Positions 23,087 through 32,387 of a DNA stretch of 64,000 nucleotides are shown here, one piece after another. Made by a program: the position numbers and the translations under genes. The notes under the pieces were generated by a model. That model was not told where the DNA came from. It did not search any database and was given only the letters and a program-made list of their open reading frames with translations. Source of the stretch: Kitasatospora sp. GP82 (GTDB lineage: Bacteria > Actinomycetota > Actinomycetes > Streptomycetales > Streptomycetaceae); contig NZ_JARZAJ010000001.1 of the NCBI RefSeq assembly GCF_029892105.1, positions 124,001 through 188,000 of the forward strand, in the 5' to 3' direction. Positions within the stretch are counted from its first letter, which is position 1. Each line of letters opens with the position of its first letter.

Positions 23087-25162
23087 ATGCGCGTCAGCCA
23101 GCTCACCGCCGCCGCCCTCGCCTTGCTGATGAGCACCGCGTTGACCGGGTGCTCCGACGACGGGGACCCGTCGCCCCAGGCCGCCGCCGACCTGGTCCGC
23201 GTCGACCGGGCCGAGATCCGCGAGGGCGGCACCCTGCGCTGGGCCGTGGACGCCGTCCCGGCCACCCTCAACGTCTTCCAGCCGGAGGCGACCCCCGACT
23301 CCGACCTGCTCGCGCAGGCCCTGCTGCCCTGCCTGTTCCGGCTGGACGAGCACGCCCGTCCCACTGCGGACCCGGACTACCTGGTCGCCGCCGCCTCCAC
23401 CGCGGCCGGGAAGAACCCGCAGACCGTCACCTACCGGCTCAACCCCAAGGCCGTCTGGAGCGACGGCACCCCGATCTCGGCCGCCGACTTCACCGCCCAG
23501 TGGCATGCACTCGCCGGCACCGACCCGGCCTTCCACAGCGACCACCCGGCCGGATACGCCGCGATCGACTCCGTCACGCAGGGGGCGGACGCCCACGAGA
23601 TCAAGGTGACCTTCAAGCAGCCGTACGCCGCGTGGCGGGCCCTCTTCAGCCCGCTCTACCCCGCCCCGTCGATCAGCACCGCGGACGCCTTCAACCAGCC
23701 GCTCGCCGAGACCCTGCGCGTCTCGGCAGGTCCGTTCACCGTGCGCTCGTACGACCGCAACGCAGGCAGGGCGGCGCTGGTCCGCAACCCCGACTGGTGG
23801 GGCGACCCCGCGAAGGCCGAGGAGATCGACTTCCTGGCCACCCCGGCCGCCGACCGTCTGGACGCCCTCGATCAGGGCAAGGTGGACATCGCTCCGCTCA
23901 CCGCCTCGATCGACCGTGCCCCGTCCGACCGGCCCGCAGCCGCCGACACGTCGGCCTCGGCTACCGCGTCCGCTTCGACCTCGTCCTCCGCGTCCTCGTC
24001 CGCGTCCGCTTCGACCTCGTCCTCCGCGTCCTCGTCCGCGTCCGCTTCGACCTCGTCCTCCGCGTCCTCGTCCGCGTCCGCTTCGACCTCGTCCTCCTCG
24101 TCCGCGTCCGCGTCCGCTTCGACCTCTCCGTCCGGTTCCGGGTCTCCCTCGTCGGGCTCTCCTGCCTCTCCTGCCTCTCCTGCCTCCCCTGCGTCTCCCG
24201 ACTCTCCCGCTTCGCCCAAGCAGAGCCCGGCCGGTGCCGCGGCCACAGCGAAGTCGGGGAAGCCCGCTGCTCCGCCGGAGGCCGCCGGGGTCGTGGACGC
24301 CTCCGTCCAGGCCCTGCGGCGCGCCGAGTCGCTCCCCGGACTGACCCTGCACCGCGCGGCCGCCCCCGCCTTCACCCAGCTCACCCTGAACGCCGCCCGG
24401 ACCCCCCTCAACGACCCCTCGGTGCGCCGCGCCGTCGCCCGGGCCGTGGACCGGCAGCGGATCGCCACCGCGGCCCTCGGCCCGCTCGGCATGCCCGCCG
24501 TAGCGCTGGGCAACCACCTGCTGATGGCCGACCAGGAGGGCTACCAGGACAACAGCGTCGCCGCGGCCGGTGGCGGCACGGTCGCCGGCAAGCTGCTGGA
24601 CAACGCGGGCTGGCAGCGGACCGACGCGGGCCGGGCCAAGGACGGCAAGCAGCTCAGCCTCGCCCTGCTCATCCCGGACGGCTCGGCCATCGCCCGTCGT
24701 GCCGCCGACGCAATCACCGCGAACCTGGCGGAGGTCGGCATCACGATCCGTACGACGCCGGTCCCCGTCGACGGCTTCGTCAAGGACCACCTGGCCACCG
24801 GTGACTACGACCTGGCGCTCTTCTCCTGGCCCGCCTCGGGTCACCCCGGGGCCGAGGAGCGCGCCCTCTACGCCAAGCCCCAGCCGGGCCCCGACGGTGT
24901 GCCGGTGGTCGGCCGCAACTACGCCAGGATCGGTACCGAGGAGATCGACCGCCTCTTCGACAAGGCCGCCGCCGAACTCGACCCCACCGCCCAGCGCAGG
25001 CTGCTCCAGCAGGCGGACGCCCGGATCTGGCAGCTGGCCCACTCCGTTCCGCTCTACCAGCGCCCCGACCTGGTCGCTGTCCGCAACACCGTCGCCAACG
25101 CGGGTGCGTACGGCTTCACCACCCCGCGCTTCCAGGATCTGGGCTTCCGCCAGGGCTCGTAG
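23087..25162 (+). CDS. Oligopeptide solute-binding lipoprotein (SBP family 5) with Ser-rich insert
   Basis: 691 residues from ATG 23087 (GGAG 7 nt upstream). A lipoprotein signal with lipobox LTGC (Cys22) anchors it outside the membrane. The two halves of an SBP_bac_5 peptide-binding protein are clear: TYRLNPKAVWSDGTPISAAD at about 120-140, and FTQLTLNAARTPLNDPSVRR, then AVARAVDRQRI, at about 430-465. Between them, about residues 285-400, is a Ser/Ala/Thr then Ser-Pro-Ala low-complexity insert coded by tandem DNA repeats, making the protein about 130 residues longer than its relatives. No permease or ATPase follows; typA is next. It may share the transporters encoded downstream. Binding of peptides is inferred from the family. 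Confidence 0.85.
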   Translation: MRVSQLTAAALALLMSTALTGCSDDGDPSPQAAADLVRVDRAEIREGGTLRWAVDAVPATLNVFQPEATPDSDLLAQALLPCLFRLDEHARPTADPDYLVAAASTAAGKNPQTVTYRLNPKAVWSDGTPISAADFTAQWHALAGTDPAFHSDHPAGYAAIDSVTQGADAHEIKVTFKQPYAAWRALFSPLYPAPSISTADAFNQPLAETLRVSAGPFTVRSYDRNAGRAALVRNPDWWGDPAKAEEIDFLATPAADRLDALDQGKVDIAPLTASIDRAPSDRPAAADTSASATASASTSSSASSSASASTSSSASSSASASTSSSASSSASASTSSSSSASASASTSPSGSGSPSSGSPASPASPASPASPDSPASPKQSPAGAAATAKSGKPAAPPEAAGVVDASVQALRRAESLPGLTLHRAAAPAFTQLTLNAARTPLNDPSVRRAVARAVDRQRIATAALGPLGMPAVALGNHLLMADQEGYQDNSVAAAGGGTVAGKLLDNAGWQRTDAGRAKDGKQLSLALLIPDGSAIARRAADAITANLAEVGITIRTTPVPVDGFVKDHLATGDYDLALFSWPASGHPGAEERALYAKPQPGPDGVPVVGRNYARIGTEEIDRLFDKAAAELDPTAQRRLLQQADARIWQLAHSVPLYQRPDLVAVRNTVANAGAYGFTTPRFQDLGFRQGS
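23966..24132. repeat. 36-bp tandem repeat inside the SBP gene
   Basis: Three perfect 36-bp units (starting 23966, 24002 and 24038) are followed by a shortened 30-bp unit (24074) and fragments. Each full unit codes for 12 residues made only of Ala, Ser and Thr. The plus strand here is pyrimidine-rich with alternating TCC and GCG. A shorter 9-bp repeat coding Ser-Pro-Ala follows at about 24163-24190. Confidence 0.88.
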
Positions 25163-25280
25163 GGCCCGGTGCGGAGCCCGCGCCCCGAAGGACTCCGAGG
25201 CCCCCCGGAGCGTGAGCAGATGATCTTTCAGCGCCCGTTTCGGTTTCGTTGGGTAGTTCCACGTACCATAGGAGGAAGCC

Positions 25281-25316
25281 GTGGCATGTCAACGTGCCCG
25301 GCGGGTGGACCGGTAG
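25281..25316 (+). CDS. Possible 11-residue leader peptide upstream of typA
   Basis: GTG 25281 is preceded by a consensus AGGAGG with 5-nt spacing and reads MACQRARRVDR, then TAG. The strong ribosome site so close to a very short frame, about 100 nt upstream of typA, suggests a translated upstream frame. The Cys and Arg-Arg-Val-Asp content recalls the short Cys-containing leader peptides that precede sulfur-metabolism operons in actinobacteria, but those do not usually precede typA. It could be chance. Confidence 0.35.
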   Translation: MACQRARRVDR

Positions 25317-25412
25317 TAGCAGGCGGAACGGGCGGCGGCGATCAACAGGGTCGCAAGTCGGCGTCACGCAGCCGGGCGCCTCAACCCACGATTCCGGGAG
25401 AATCCGCTAGGC

Positions 25413-27281
25413 ATGCCCACGCGCAACGACATCCGTAACGTCGCCATCGTCGCCCACGTCGACCACGGCAAGACCACCCTGGTCGACGCCATGCTGAAGC
25501 AGGCCGGCGCCTTCGCCGCCCACCAGCACCTCGACGACCGCATGATGGACTCGAACGACCTGGAGCGCGAGAAGGGCATCACCATTCTCGCGAAGAACAC
25601 TGCGGTCAAGTACCACCCCAAGGAGGGTGGCGCCCCGATCACGATCAACATCATCGACACCCCGGGCCACGCCGACTTCGGTGGCGAGGTCGAGCGCGGT
25701 CTGTCGATGGTGGACGCGGTCGTCCTCCTGGTCGACGCCTCCGAGGGCCCGCTGCCCCAGACCCGCTTCGTGCTCCGCAAGGCACTGACGGCCAAGCTGC
25801 CGGTCATCCTCTGCATCAACAAGACGGACCGTCCGGACTCCCGGATCGCCGAGGTCATCAACGAGACCTACGACCTCTTCCTGGACCTGGACGCCACCGA
25901 GGACCAGATCGAGTTCCCGATCGTCTACGCCTGTGCGCGTGACGGCGTCGCCTCGATGACCAAGCCGGAGGACGGCACCGTCCCGGCCGACAGCGACTCG
26001 CTGGAGCCGTTCTTCTCGACGATCCTGGAGCACGTCCCGGCCCCGACCTACGACGAGGACGCCCCCCTCCAGGCGCACGTCACCAACCTGGACGCCGACA
26101 ACTTCCTCGGCCGTATCGCGCTCTGCCGCGTCGAGCAGGGTGAGCTGCGCAAGGGCCAGCAGGTCGCGTGGATGAAGCGTGACGGCTCGATCCAGCAGGT
26201 GAAGATCACCGAGCTGCTGATGACCGAGGCGCTCACCCGCAAGCCGGCCGAGGTGGCGGGCCCCGGTGACATCTGCGCCGTCGCCGGTATCCCCGACATC
26301 ATGATCGGTGAGACCCTGGCCGACCTCGAGAACCCGATCGCGCTGCCGCTGATCACGGTGGACGAGCCGGCCATCTCCATGGTCATCGGCACCAACACCT
26401 CGCCGCTGGTCGGCAAGGGCGGCAAGGGCCACAAGGTCACCGCCCGCATGGTGAAGGACCGTCTGGACAAGGAGCTGATCGGCAACGTCTCGCTCCGCGT
26501 GCTGCCGACCGAGCGTCCCGACGCCTGGGAGGTCCAGGGCCGTGGTGAGCTGGCGCTCGCCATCCTGGTCGAGACCATGCGCCGCGAGCTCTTCGAGCTG
26601 ACCGTCGGCAAGCCGCAGGTGGTCACCAAGATCGTCAACGGCAAGACCCACGAGCCGGTCGAGCGGATGACGATCGACAGCCCCGAGGAGTACCTCGGCG
26701 CGATCACCCAGCTGATGGCCGTCCGCAAGGGCCGCATGGAGACCATGACGAACCACGGCTCCGGCTGGGTCCGCATGGAGTTCATCGTCCCCTCGCGTGG
26801 CCTGATCGGCTTCCGCACCCAGTTCCTCACCGAGACCCGTGGCACGGGTATCGCGCACTCCATCTTCGAGGGCCACGAGCCGTGGTTCGGCGAGCTCCGG
26901 ATGCGCAACAACGGTTCGCTGGTGGCCGACCGCGCGGGTGTCGTGACGCCGTTCGCCATGATGGGCATCCAGGAGCGCGGCACGCTCTTCGTCGAGCCCA
27001 CCACCGAGGTGTACGAGGGCATGATCGTCGGCGAGAACTCGCGCCAGGACGACATGGACATCAACATCACCAAGGAGAAGAAGCTCACCAATATGCGTGC
27101 CGCTTCCTCCGACACCACCGAGAACCTGGTGCCGCCGCGCAAGCTCTCGCTGGAGCAGTCGCTGGAGTTCTGCCGCGAGGACGAGTGCATCGAGGTGACC
27201 CCGGAAACCGTGCGTATCCGCAAGGTCGTCCTGGACCAGAAGGAGCGCGGCCGCTCCGCGTCCCGCGCCAAGAAGGGCTGA
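25413..27281 (+). CDS. typA: Translational GTPase TypA/BipA
   Basis: 622 residues from ATG 25413. A ribosome-associated GTPase of the EF-G/LepA group that helps 50S assembly and growth under stress. All G motifs are visible: G1 AHVDHGKTT (about 14-22), the switch-I threonine in KGITI, G3 DTPGHADF and G4 NKTD, followed by the beta-barrel domain (NFLGRIALCRVEQGELRKGQ), the EF-G-like domains and the TypA-specific C-terminus (TPETVRIRK). The length is normal. It is followed by a 22-bp hairpin and seems monocistronic. It is a core housekeeping gene and a useful synteny anchor. Confidence 0.97.
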   Translation: MPTRNDIRNVAIVAHVDHGKTTLVDAMLKQAGAFAAHQHLDDRMMDSNDLEREKGITILAKNTAVKYHPKEGGAPITINIIDTPGHADFGGEVERGLSMVDAVVLLVDASEGPLPQTRFVLRKALTAKLPVILCINKTDRPDSRIAEVINETYDLFLDLDATEDQIEFPIVYACARDGVASMTKPEDGTVPADSDSLEPFFSTILEHVPAPTYDEDAPLQAHVTNLDADNFLGRIALCRVEQGELRKGQQVAWMKRDGSIQQVKITELLMTEALTRKPAEVAGPGDICAVAGIPDIMIGETLADLENPIALPLITVDEPAISMVIGTNTSPLVGKGGKGHKVTARMVKDRLDKELIGNVSLRVLPTERPDAWEVQGRGELALAILVETMRRELFELTVGKPQVVTKIVNGKTHEPVERMTIDSPEEYLGAITQLMAVRKGRMETMTNHGSGWVRMEFIVPSRGLIGFRTQFLTETRGTGIAHSIFEGHEPWFGELRMRNNGSLVADRAGVVTPFAMMGIQERGTLFVEPTTEVYEGMIVGENSRQDDMDINITKEKKLTNMRAASSDTTENLVPPRKLSLEQSLEFCREDECIEVTPETVRIRKVVLDQKERGRSASRAKKG

Positions 27282-27300
27282 CGCTCTTTCGGTAGTACAC

Positions 27301-27351
27301 CAAGGGCCGGTTGTTGTCCCCCTCAGGAAGGGGGACAACAACCGGCCCTTG
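27301..27351 (+). terminator. Hairpin terminator of typA
   Basis: A perfect 22-bp stem (27301-27322 with 27330-27351) around a 7-nt loop, 19 nt after the typA stop codon. Strong by any measure, lacking a U-tract as usual in this genome. Confidence 0.9.
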
Positions 27352-27703
27352 TCACTCTCCGTCGTCGACGCGCGTAGCTAAAATGATCTCCGAGATGTCC
27401 GGTAATCGTGCGTAACCGACCGTCATTCAAGGCAACTGTCCGTTTCATGCCTGTCTGAGTATGTCTCATATGTCCGATTTTCAAAATCAATCCAACTTTC
27501 ATGTGACCAAATTGAAATGCGTAATGGTCATCTAAGTATCCGAGCGTGACCGATAGTGGGTTCAGTCGAGCTCGGGTCAAGGGTTACGCGCAGGGGTGCG
27601 CGCCGAACCTCGGGCAAGGAAGCATCGCTCGGTCAAGGCGCTGTTGCCGGCCATATCCCGCGGTGCTTTCCACGTTCGGAACACGGATACAGGAGGCACA
27701 TCC
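27352..27703. promoter_or_regulatory. Upstream region of oligopeptide operon 1 with TGTCCG motifs
   Basis: About 350 bases without a gene and markedly AT-richer than the surroundings between 27370 and 27540. It contains ATGTCCGGTAAT (27395-27406), TGTCCGTTTC (from 27437) and TGTCCGATTT (27471-27480). The same core recurs upstream of operons 3 and 4. The promoter itself cannot be placed with certainty. Confidence 0.45.
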
Positions 27704-29332
27704 ATGCGCGGTGCCAGCCAGGCCAAGTGGGTCGTTGCAGCTGTCGCGGTCGCCCTCGCCGCTACCGCCTGCAGCAGTGGCGGTTCGTCGGGCAGCTCGG
27801 GCAGCGGTGCGGTCAACGCCCAGGGCGTTTTCAGCTACCAGAGCGCCGAGCCGCAGAACCCGCTGCAGCCGGCCAACGCCATGGAGAACCAGGGCGGCCG
27901 CATCACCATGCAGCTGTTCAAGGGTCTGGTCGACTTCGACCCCACCGGCAAGCCGCGCAACCAGGTCGCCGACAAGATCGAGACCACCGACGCCCAGCAC
28001 TACACCGTCACGCTGAAGTCCGGCTGGACCTTCCACGACGGCACCCCGGTCACGGCGCAGTCCTTCGTGGACTCGTGGAACTGGTCGGCGAACGTCAAGA
28101 ACAACCAGATCAACTCCGACTGGTTCAAGGACATTGCCGGTTACACCGACGTCCACCCGGAGAAGGGTGACCCGACCACGGACAAGATGTCCGGTCTGAA
28201 GGTCGTCGACGACACCCACTTCACCATCGAACTGACCGGCCCCGTCTCGTACTTCCAGTACAAGCTCGGCTATGTCGCCTTTGCGCCGCTGCCGAAGGTC
28301 TTCTTCACCGACCCGGCCAAGTACGGCCAGAACCCGATCGGTGACGGCCCCTACAAGTTCGTCTCGTGGGAGCACAACAAGGCGATCACCCTGGCCTCGT
28401 ACGACAAGTACGCCGGTGTGGACAAGCCGAAGAACGGCGGCATCGTCTTCCGCAACTACACCCAGGCCGACGCCGCCTACAAGGACCTCGTCTCGGACTC
28501 CCTGGACGTGCTGGACCAGGTCGACCCGACCGACCTGGCCTCCTACAAGAACGACCTGGGCGACCGTGCCGTGGACCAGGTCCAGGGCGCCATCCAGAAC
28601 ATCTCCTTCGCGATGTACCAGCCGGAGTGGCAGGGCGTCGACAAGGCGAAGGTCCGTCAGGGCCTGTCGATGGCGATCGACCGCGACACCATCACCAAGA
28701 CGGTGCTGCACGGCTCCCGCCAGCCCGCCGACAGCTGGGTCGCTCCCGGTGCCCTGGGCTACAAGGCCGGCACCTGCGGCGACTTCTGCAAGTTCGACCC
28801 GGCCAAGGCCAAGGAGCTGATCCAGGCCGGCGGCGGTGTGCCCAACAACAAGATCACCATCGTCTACAACGCCGATGGCGGCCACAAGGAGTGGGTGGAC
28901 GCGGTCTGCAACTCCATCCGCCAGTCCACCGGTGTCGACTGCCTCGGTGACCCGAAGCCGGACTTCAAGACCGCGCGGGACATCATCACCAAGAAGCAGG
29001 TCACGAGCATGATGCGGACCGGCTGGGTGCAGGACTACTCGGTGAACGCCAACTACCTGCGCGACGTGTACGGCACGGGTGCCTCGGCCAACGACGCCGG
29101 CTACTCCAGCGCGGACTTCGACAAGCTGGCCGCCCAGGCCGACAAGGCGACCACCGTCGACAAGACCGCGGACCTGTACCAGCAGGCCGAGACCCAGCTG
29201 GCCAAGGACATGCCGGCCATCCCGCTCTGGTACTACAAGACCAACTCCGGCTACTCGAACAACGTCCAGAACGTGAAGTTCGACAACGTCGGCAACCCGG
29301 TCTACACCGACGTCGAGGTCAAGCAGAAGTAG
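27704..29332 (+). CDS. Oligopeptide ABC transporter solute-binding lipoprotein (operon 1)
   Basis: 542 residues from ATG 27704, preceded by AGGAGG. A lipoprotein signal with lipobox TAC (Cys23) and a Ser/Gly linker put the mature protein on the outer membrane face. SBP family 5 features: an N-terminal FSYQSAEPQNPLQPANAMEN, SGWTFHDGTPVTAQSFVDSW and, in the second half, MAIDRDTITKTVLHGSRQP. It is predicted to capture peptides and hand them to the permeases encoded by the next four genes. Its neighbourhood (typA upstream, further copies downstream) and family suggest a BldK-like role in peptide signalling or nutrient uptake; the ligand is unknown. Confidence 0.92.
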   Translation: MRGASQAKWVVAAVAVALAATACSSGGSSGSSGSGAVNAQGVFSYQSAEPQNPLQPANAMENQGGRITMQLFKGLVDFDPTGKPRNQVADKIETTDAQHYTVTLKSGWTFHDGTPVTAQSFVDSWNWSANVKNNQINSDWFKDIAGYTDVHPEKGDPTTDKMSGLKVVDDTHFTIELTGPVSYFQYKLGYVAFAPLPKVFFTDPAKYGQNPIGDGPYKFVSWEHNKAITLASYDKYAGVDKPKNGGIVFRNYTQADAAYKDLVSDSLDVLDQVDPTDLASYKNDLGDRAVDQVQGAIQNISFAMYQPEWQGVDKAKVRQGLSMAIDRDTITKTVLHGSRQPADSWVAPGALGYKAGTCGDFCKFDPAKAKELIQAGGGVPNNKITIVYNADGGHKEWVDAVCNSIRQSTGVDCLGDPKPDFKTARDIITKKQVTSMMRTGWVQDYSVNANYLRDVYGTGASANDAGYSSADFDKLAAQADKATTVDKTADLYQQAETQLAKDMPAIPLWYYKTNSGYSNNVQNVKFDNVGNPVYTDVEVKQK

Positions 29333-29362
29333 TCAGGTCGGCACCGCACGGCTTGAAGCGAG

Positions 29363-29411
29363 ACGGCCGGTGCCTGTCCGACCCCACAAGGGCAGGACTG
29401 GCACCGGCCGT
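29363..29411 (+). terminator. SBP-permease intergenic hairpin (attenuator/stabiliser), operon 1
   Basis: A 12-bp GC stem (29363-29374 with 29400-29411), extended inward by 4 pairs after one mismatch, lies between the SBP stop and the first permease. Hairpins here in ABC operons commonly reduce downstream transcription or protect the 3' end of the SBP message, giving more SBP than permease. Operon 3 has a similar element at 41737-41771. Confidence 0.7.
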
Positions 29412-29471
29412 TGTCGCGCCGAGAACCTCTGGCCGGGATGACGGCCCGTCAGAGTATTGGATGGAGGCATA

Positions 29472-30398
29472 ATGGGGCGCTTTGTCATAAGGCGACTGCT
29501 CCAGATGATCCCGGTCTTCCTAGGGACGACCTTTCTGATCTTCTTCATGGTGCACATGCTGCCCGGTGACCCGGTCAGAGCGATGTGGGGCGACAAAGCG
29601 GTGGACCCCGCTCAGCTTGCCTCCATCAGGCACAACCTGGGGCTCGACAAGCCCTGGTACGAGCAGTACCTCACGTACATGGGGCACCTGTTCCAGGGCG
29701 ACTTCGGTACCACGATGGGTAACCGCAAGGTTCTCGACGTGATCACCGAGGCGCTGCCGGTGACGGTCCGACTGGCGCTGCTGGCCTTCGTCTTCGAGAT
29801 CGTGCTCGGCGTGACGATCGGTCTGTTCGCCGGTCTGCGGCGGGGCAAGTCCTTCGACAAGGGCACCCTGATCCTCACCCTGCTGCTGATCTCGATTCCG
29901 GTTCCGGTACTCGGTTTCATCTTCCAGACGGTCTTCGCCACCCAGCTGAGGTGGGTCACCCCGACCGTCCAGGACTCGATGAACATCGGCCAACTGGTGC
30001 TGCCCGCACTGGTGCTGGGTTCGCTGTCGCTCGCGTACGTCGCCCGGCTCACCCGTACCTCCATCGTCGAGAACATCAGGGCCGACTACATCAGGACGGC
30101 GGTGGCCAAGGGCCTGCCGCGCCGCAAGGTGATCGGTACCCACCTCCTGCGCAACTCGATGATCCCGGTGGTCACCTTCCTCGGTACCGATCTGGGCGCG
30201 CTGATGGGCGGTGCCATCGTCACCGAGGGCATCTTCAACGTGAAGGGCGTCGGCAACGCGCTCTACCACGCCATCAACCTCAACGAAGGCGCCACGATCT
30301 CCGGCTTCGTCGTGGTCCTGGTGCTCGTCTACCTGGCCGCCAGCCTGATCGTCGACCTGCTCTACGCGGTCCTGGACCCGAGGATCCGTTATGCCTGA
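29472..30398 (+). CDS. DppB/OppB-type peptide ABC permease (operon 1)
   Basis: 308 residues from ATG 29472 (GGAGG upstream), a better start than the in-frame ATG at 29461. The N-terminus GRFVIRRLLQMIPVFLGTTF holds the first membrane helix. Six membrane segments and the BPD_transp_1 EAA-like loop (VRTAVAKGLPRRKVIGTHLL-type region near residue 210) identify a DppB/OppB subunit, which forms half of the peptide channel. The last codons overlap the next permease by 8 nt (ATGCCTGA), an arrangement repeated in operon 2. Confidence 0.93.
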   Translation: MGRFVIRRLLQMIPVFLGTTFLIFFMVHMLPGDPVRAMWGDKAVDPAQLASIRHNLGLDKPWYEQYLTYMGHLFQGDFGTTMGNRKVLDVITEALPVTVRLALLAFVFEIVLGVTIGLFAGLRRGKSFDKGTLILTLLLISIPVPVLGFIFQTVFATQLRWVTPTVQDSMNIGQLVLPALVLGSLSLAYVARLTRTSIVENIRADYIRTAVAKGLPRRKVIGTHLLRNSMIPVVTFLGTDLGALMGGAIVTEGIFNVKGVGNALYHAINLNEGATISGFVVVLVLVYLAASLIVDLLYAVLDPRIRYA

Positions 30399-31320
30399 CC
30401 TGATCGAGAAGACCGCAGACGTCCCTGCGCAGGGCGCCACGGAGCCCAAGCCCGAGAAGCCGCGCAGCCTCGGCTCGGACGCCTGGCACGACCTGCGCCG
30501 CCGGCCGATCTTCGTGATCTCCGCGCTGCTGATCCTGCTGCTGATCGTGATAGCCGTCGCCCCGAGCCTGTTCACCTCGGTGGACCCGCGCGCCGGAGAC
30601 CTGCGCAACCACTTCCTGACCAAGCCGAACTACGGCCACTTCTTCCAGCCGGACTGGTTCGGTTACGACGGCCAGGGCCGCTCCATCTACGCCCGCGTGC
30701 TCTACGGTGCCCGCGCCTCGGTGGTCGTCGGCATCTGCGTCACCCTCGGGACCACCATCCTCGGCGGCATCATCGGTATGTTCGCCGGATACTTCGGCGG
30801 CTGGGCGGACGCGGTGCTCTCCCGGATCACCGACGTCTTCTTCGGTATCCCGCTGCTGCTCGGCGCCCTGGTGATCCTCAACGCCTTCAGCACGCGCACC
30901 GTCTGGAGCGTCGTCTTCGCGATGACCGCGCTGGGCTGGACCCAGATGGCCCGCGTGATGCGCGGTGCGGTGATCACCGTCAAGCAGCAGGACTACGTCA
31001 CCGCCGCCAAGGCGCTCGGTGCGGGTACCGGCCGGATCATGCTGAAGCACATCCTGCCGAACGCGCTCGCCCCCGTGATCGTGGTCGCCACCATCGCGCT
31101 CGGCGGCTACATCGCCCTGGAGGCGACGCTCAGCTTCCTCGGTATCGGTCTCCAGGACCCGACCATCTCCTGGGGTATCGACATCAACTCGGCCCAGAAG
31201 GTGATCCGCGAGGCCCCGTTCGCGCTCTTCTTCCCGGCCGGCATGCTCAGCATCACCGTGCTGGCGTTCATCATGCTCGGTGACGCGGTCCGCGACGCCC
31301 TCGACCCGAAGCTGCGCTGA
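30391..31320 (+). CDS. DppC/OppC-type peptide ABC permease (operon 1)
   Basis: 309 residues. A charged N-terminal tail of about 30 residues is followed by OppC_N-type sequence (DAWHDLRRRPIFVISALLIL) and six membrane helices. The coupling loop AKALGAGTGRIMLKHILPN contacts the ATPases. It pairs with the DppB-type subunit to form the transmembrane channel. It overlaps that gene by 8 nt and ends 17 nt before the first ATPase gene. The C-terminus FIMLGDAVRDALDPKLR is shared with the DppC genes of operons 2 and 3. Confidence 0.93.
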   Translation: MPDLIEKTADVPAQGATEPKPEKPRSLGSDAWHDLRRRPIFVISALLILLLIVIAVAPSLFTSVDPRAGDLRNHFLTKPNYGHFFQPDWFGYDGQGRSIYARVLYGARASVVVGICVTLGTTILGGIIGMFAGYFGGWADAVLSRITDVFFGIPLLLGALVILNAFSTRTVWSVVFAMTALGWTQMARVMRGAVITVKQQDYVTAAKALGAGTGRIMLKHILPNALAPVIVVATIALGGYIALEATLSFLGIGLQDPTISWGIDINSAQKVIREAPFALFFPAGMLSITVLAFIMLGDAVRDALDPKLR

Positions 31321-31337
31321 GAGAGGCGGTACGCACC

Positions 31338-32387
31338 ATGACCACTGTCACTGAGAAGGCCGACAGCGGGGAGCGCCTCGCTCCCGGCACCCCGTTGCTC
31401 GAAGTCCGCGACCTGCACGTGGAGTTCGTGACCCGGGACGGCATCGCCAAGGCCGTCAACGGGGTCAACTACTCCGTAGCAGCGGGCGAGACGCTGGCCG
31501 TGCTGGGCGAGTCCGGCTCCGGCAAGTCCGTCACCGCGCAGACCATCATGGGCATCCTGGACATGCCCCCGGGCCGGGTCACCTCGGGCGAGATCCTCTT
31601 CCGCGGCCAGGACATGCTGAAGATGTCCAACGAGGAGCGCCGGAAGATCCGCGGCCGGAAGATCGCGATGATCTTCCAGGACGCGCTCTCCTCGCTCAAC
31701 CCGGTGCTCTCCGTGGGCTACCAGCTCGGCGAGATGTTCCGGGTGCACCAGGGCGCCTCCCGAAAGGAGGCGAAGGCCAAGGCCATCGAGCTGATGGACC
31801 GGGTCCGCATCCCGGCCGCCGCCCAGCGGGTGAACGACTACCCGCACCAGTTCTCGGGCGGTATGCGTCAGCGCATCATGATCGCGATGGCGCTGGCCCT
31901 CGAACCGGACCTGATCATCGCGGACGAGCCCACCACCGCCCTGGACGTCACCGTCCAGGCCCAGGTGATGGACCTGCTGGCGGAGCTTCAGGCCGAGTAC
32001 AACATGGGCCTGATCCTGATCACCCACGACCTCGGCGTGGTCGCCGACGTCGCGGACAAGATCGCGGTGATGTACGCGGGCCGGATCGTCGAGACCGCCC
32101 CGGTGCACGAGCTGTACGCCAGCCCGGCGCACCCGTACACCAAGGGTCTGCTCCGTTCGATCCCGCGCCTGGACCAGAAGGGCCAGGACCTGTACGCGAT
32201 CAAGGGCCTGCCGCCCAACCTGCTCAAGGTTCCGGCCGGTTGCGCGTTCAACCCGCGCTGTGACATCGCGACCGACCTCTGCCGTACCGAGATCCCGGCG
32301 CTGCACCAGGTGGCCGACAAGGACGGCGCCGAGCTCGCGGGCCGCCGCAGCGCCTGCCACCTCTGGAAGGAGACCCTCCATGGCTGA
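31338..32387 (+). CDS. DppD-type peptide ABC ATPase (operon 1)
   Basis: 349 residues. ABC ATPase with Walker A GESGSGKS (near residue 57), signature FSGGMRQR and Walker [13 protein letters not shown]. The C-terminal oligopeptide/dipeptide extension has cysteines (AFNPRCDIATDLC, then SACHLW) which in DppD relatives bind an iron-sulfur cluster. It powers import together with the DppF-type partner. The second half is nearly identical at DNA level to the operon 2 and 3 copies. It overlaps the next gene by 8 nt. Confidence 0.94.
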   Translation: MTTVTEKADSGERLAPGTPLLEVRDLHVEFVTRDGIAKAVNGVNYSVAAGETLAVLGESGSGKSVTAQTIMGILDMPPGRVTSGEILFRGQDMLKMSNEERRKIRGRKIAMIFQDALSSLNPVLSVGYQLGEMFRVHQGASRKEAKAKAIELMDRVRIPAAAQRVNDYPHQFSGGMRQRIMIAMALALEPDLIIADEPTTALDVTVQAQVMDLLAELQAEYNMGLILITHDLGVVADVADKIAVMYAGRIVETAPVHELYASPAHPYTKGLLRSIPRLDQKGQDLYAIKGLPPNLLKVPAGCAFNPRCDIATDLCRTEIPALHQVADKDGAELAGRRSACHLWKETLHG

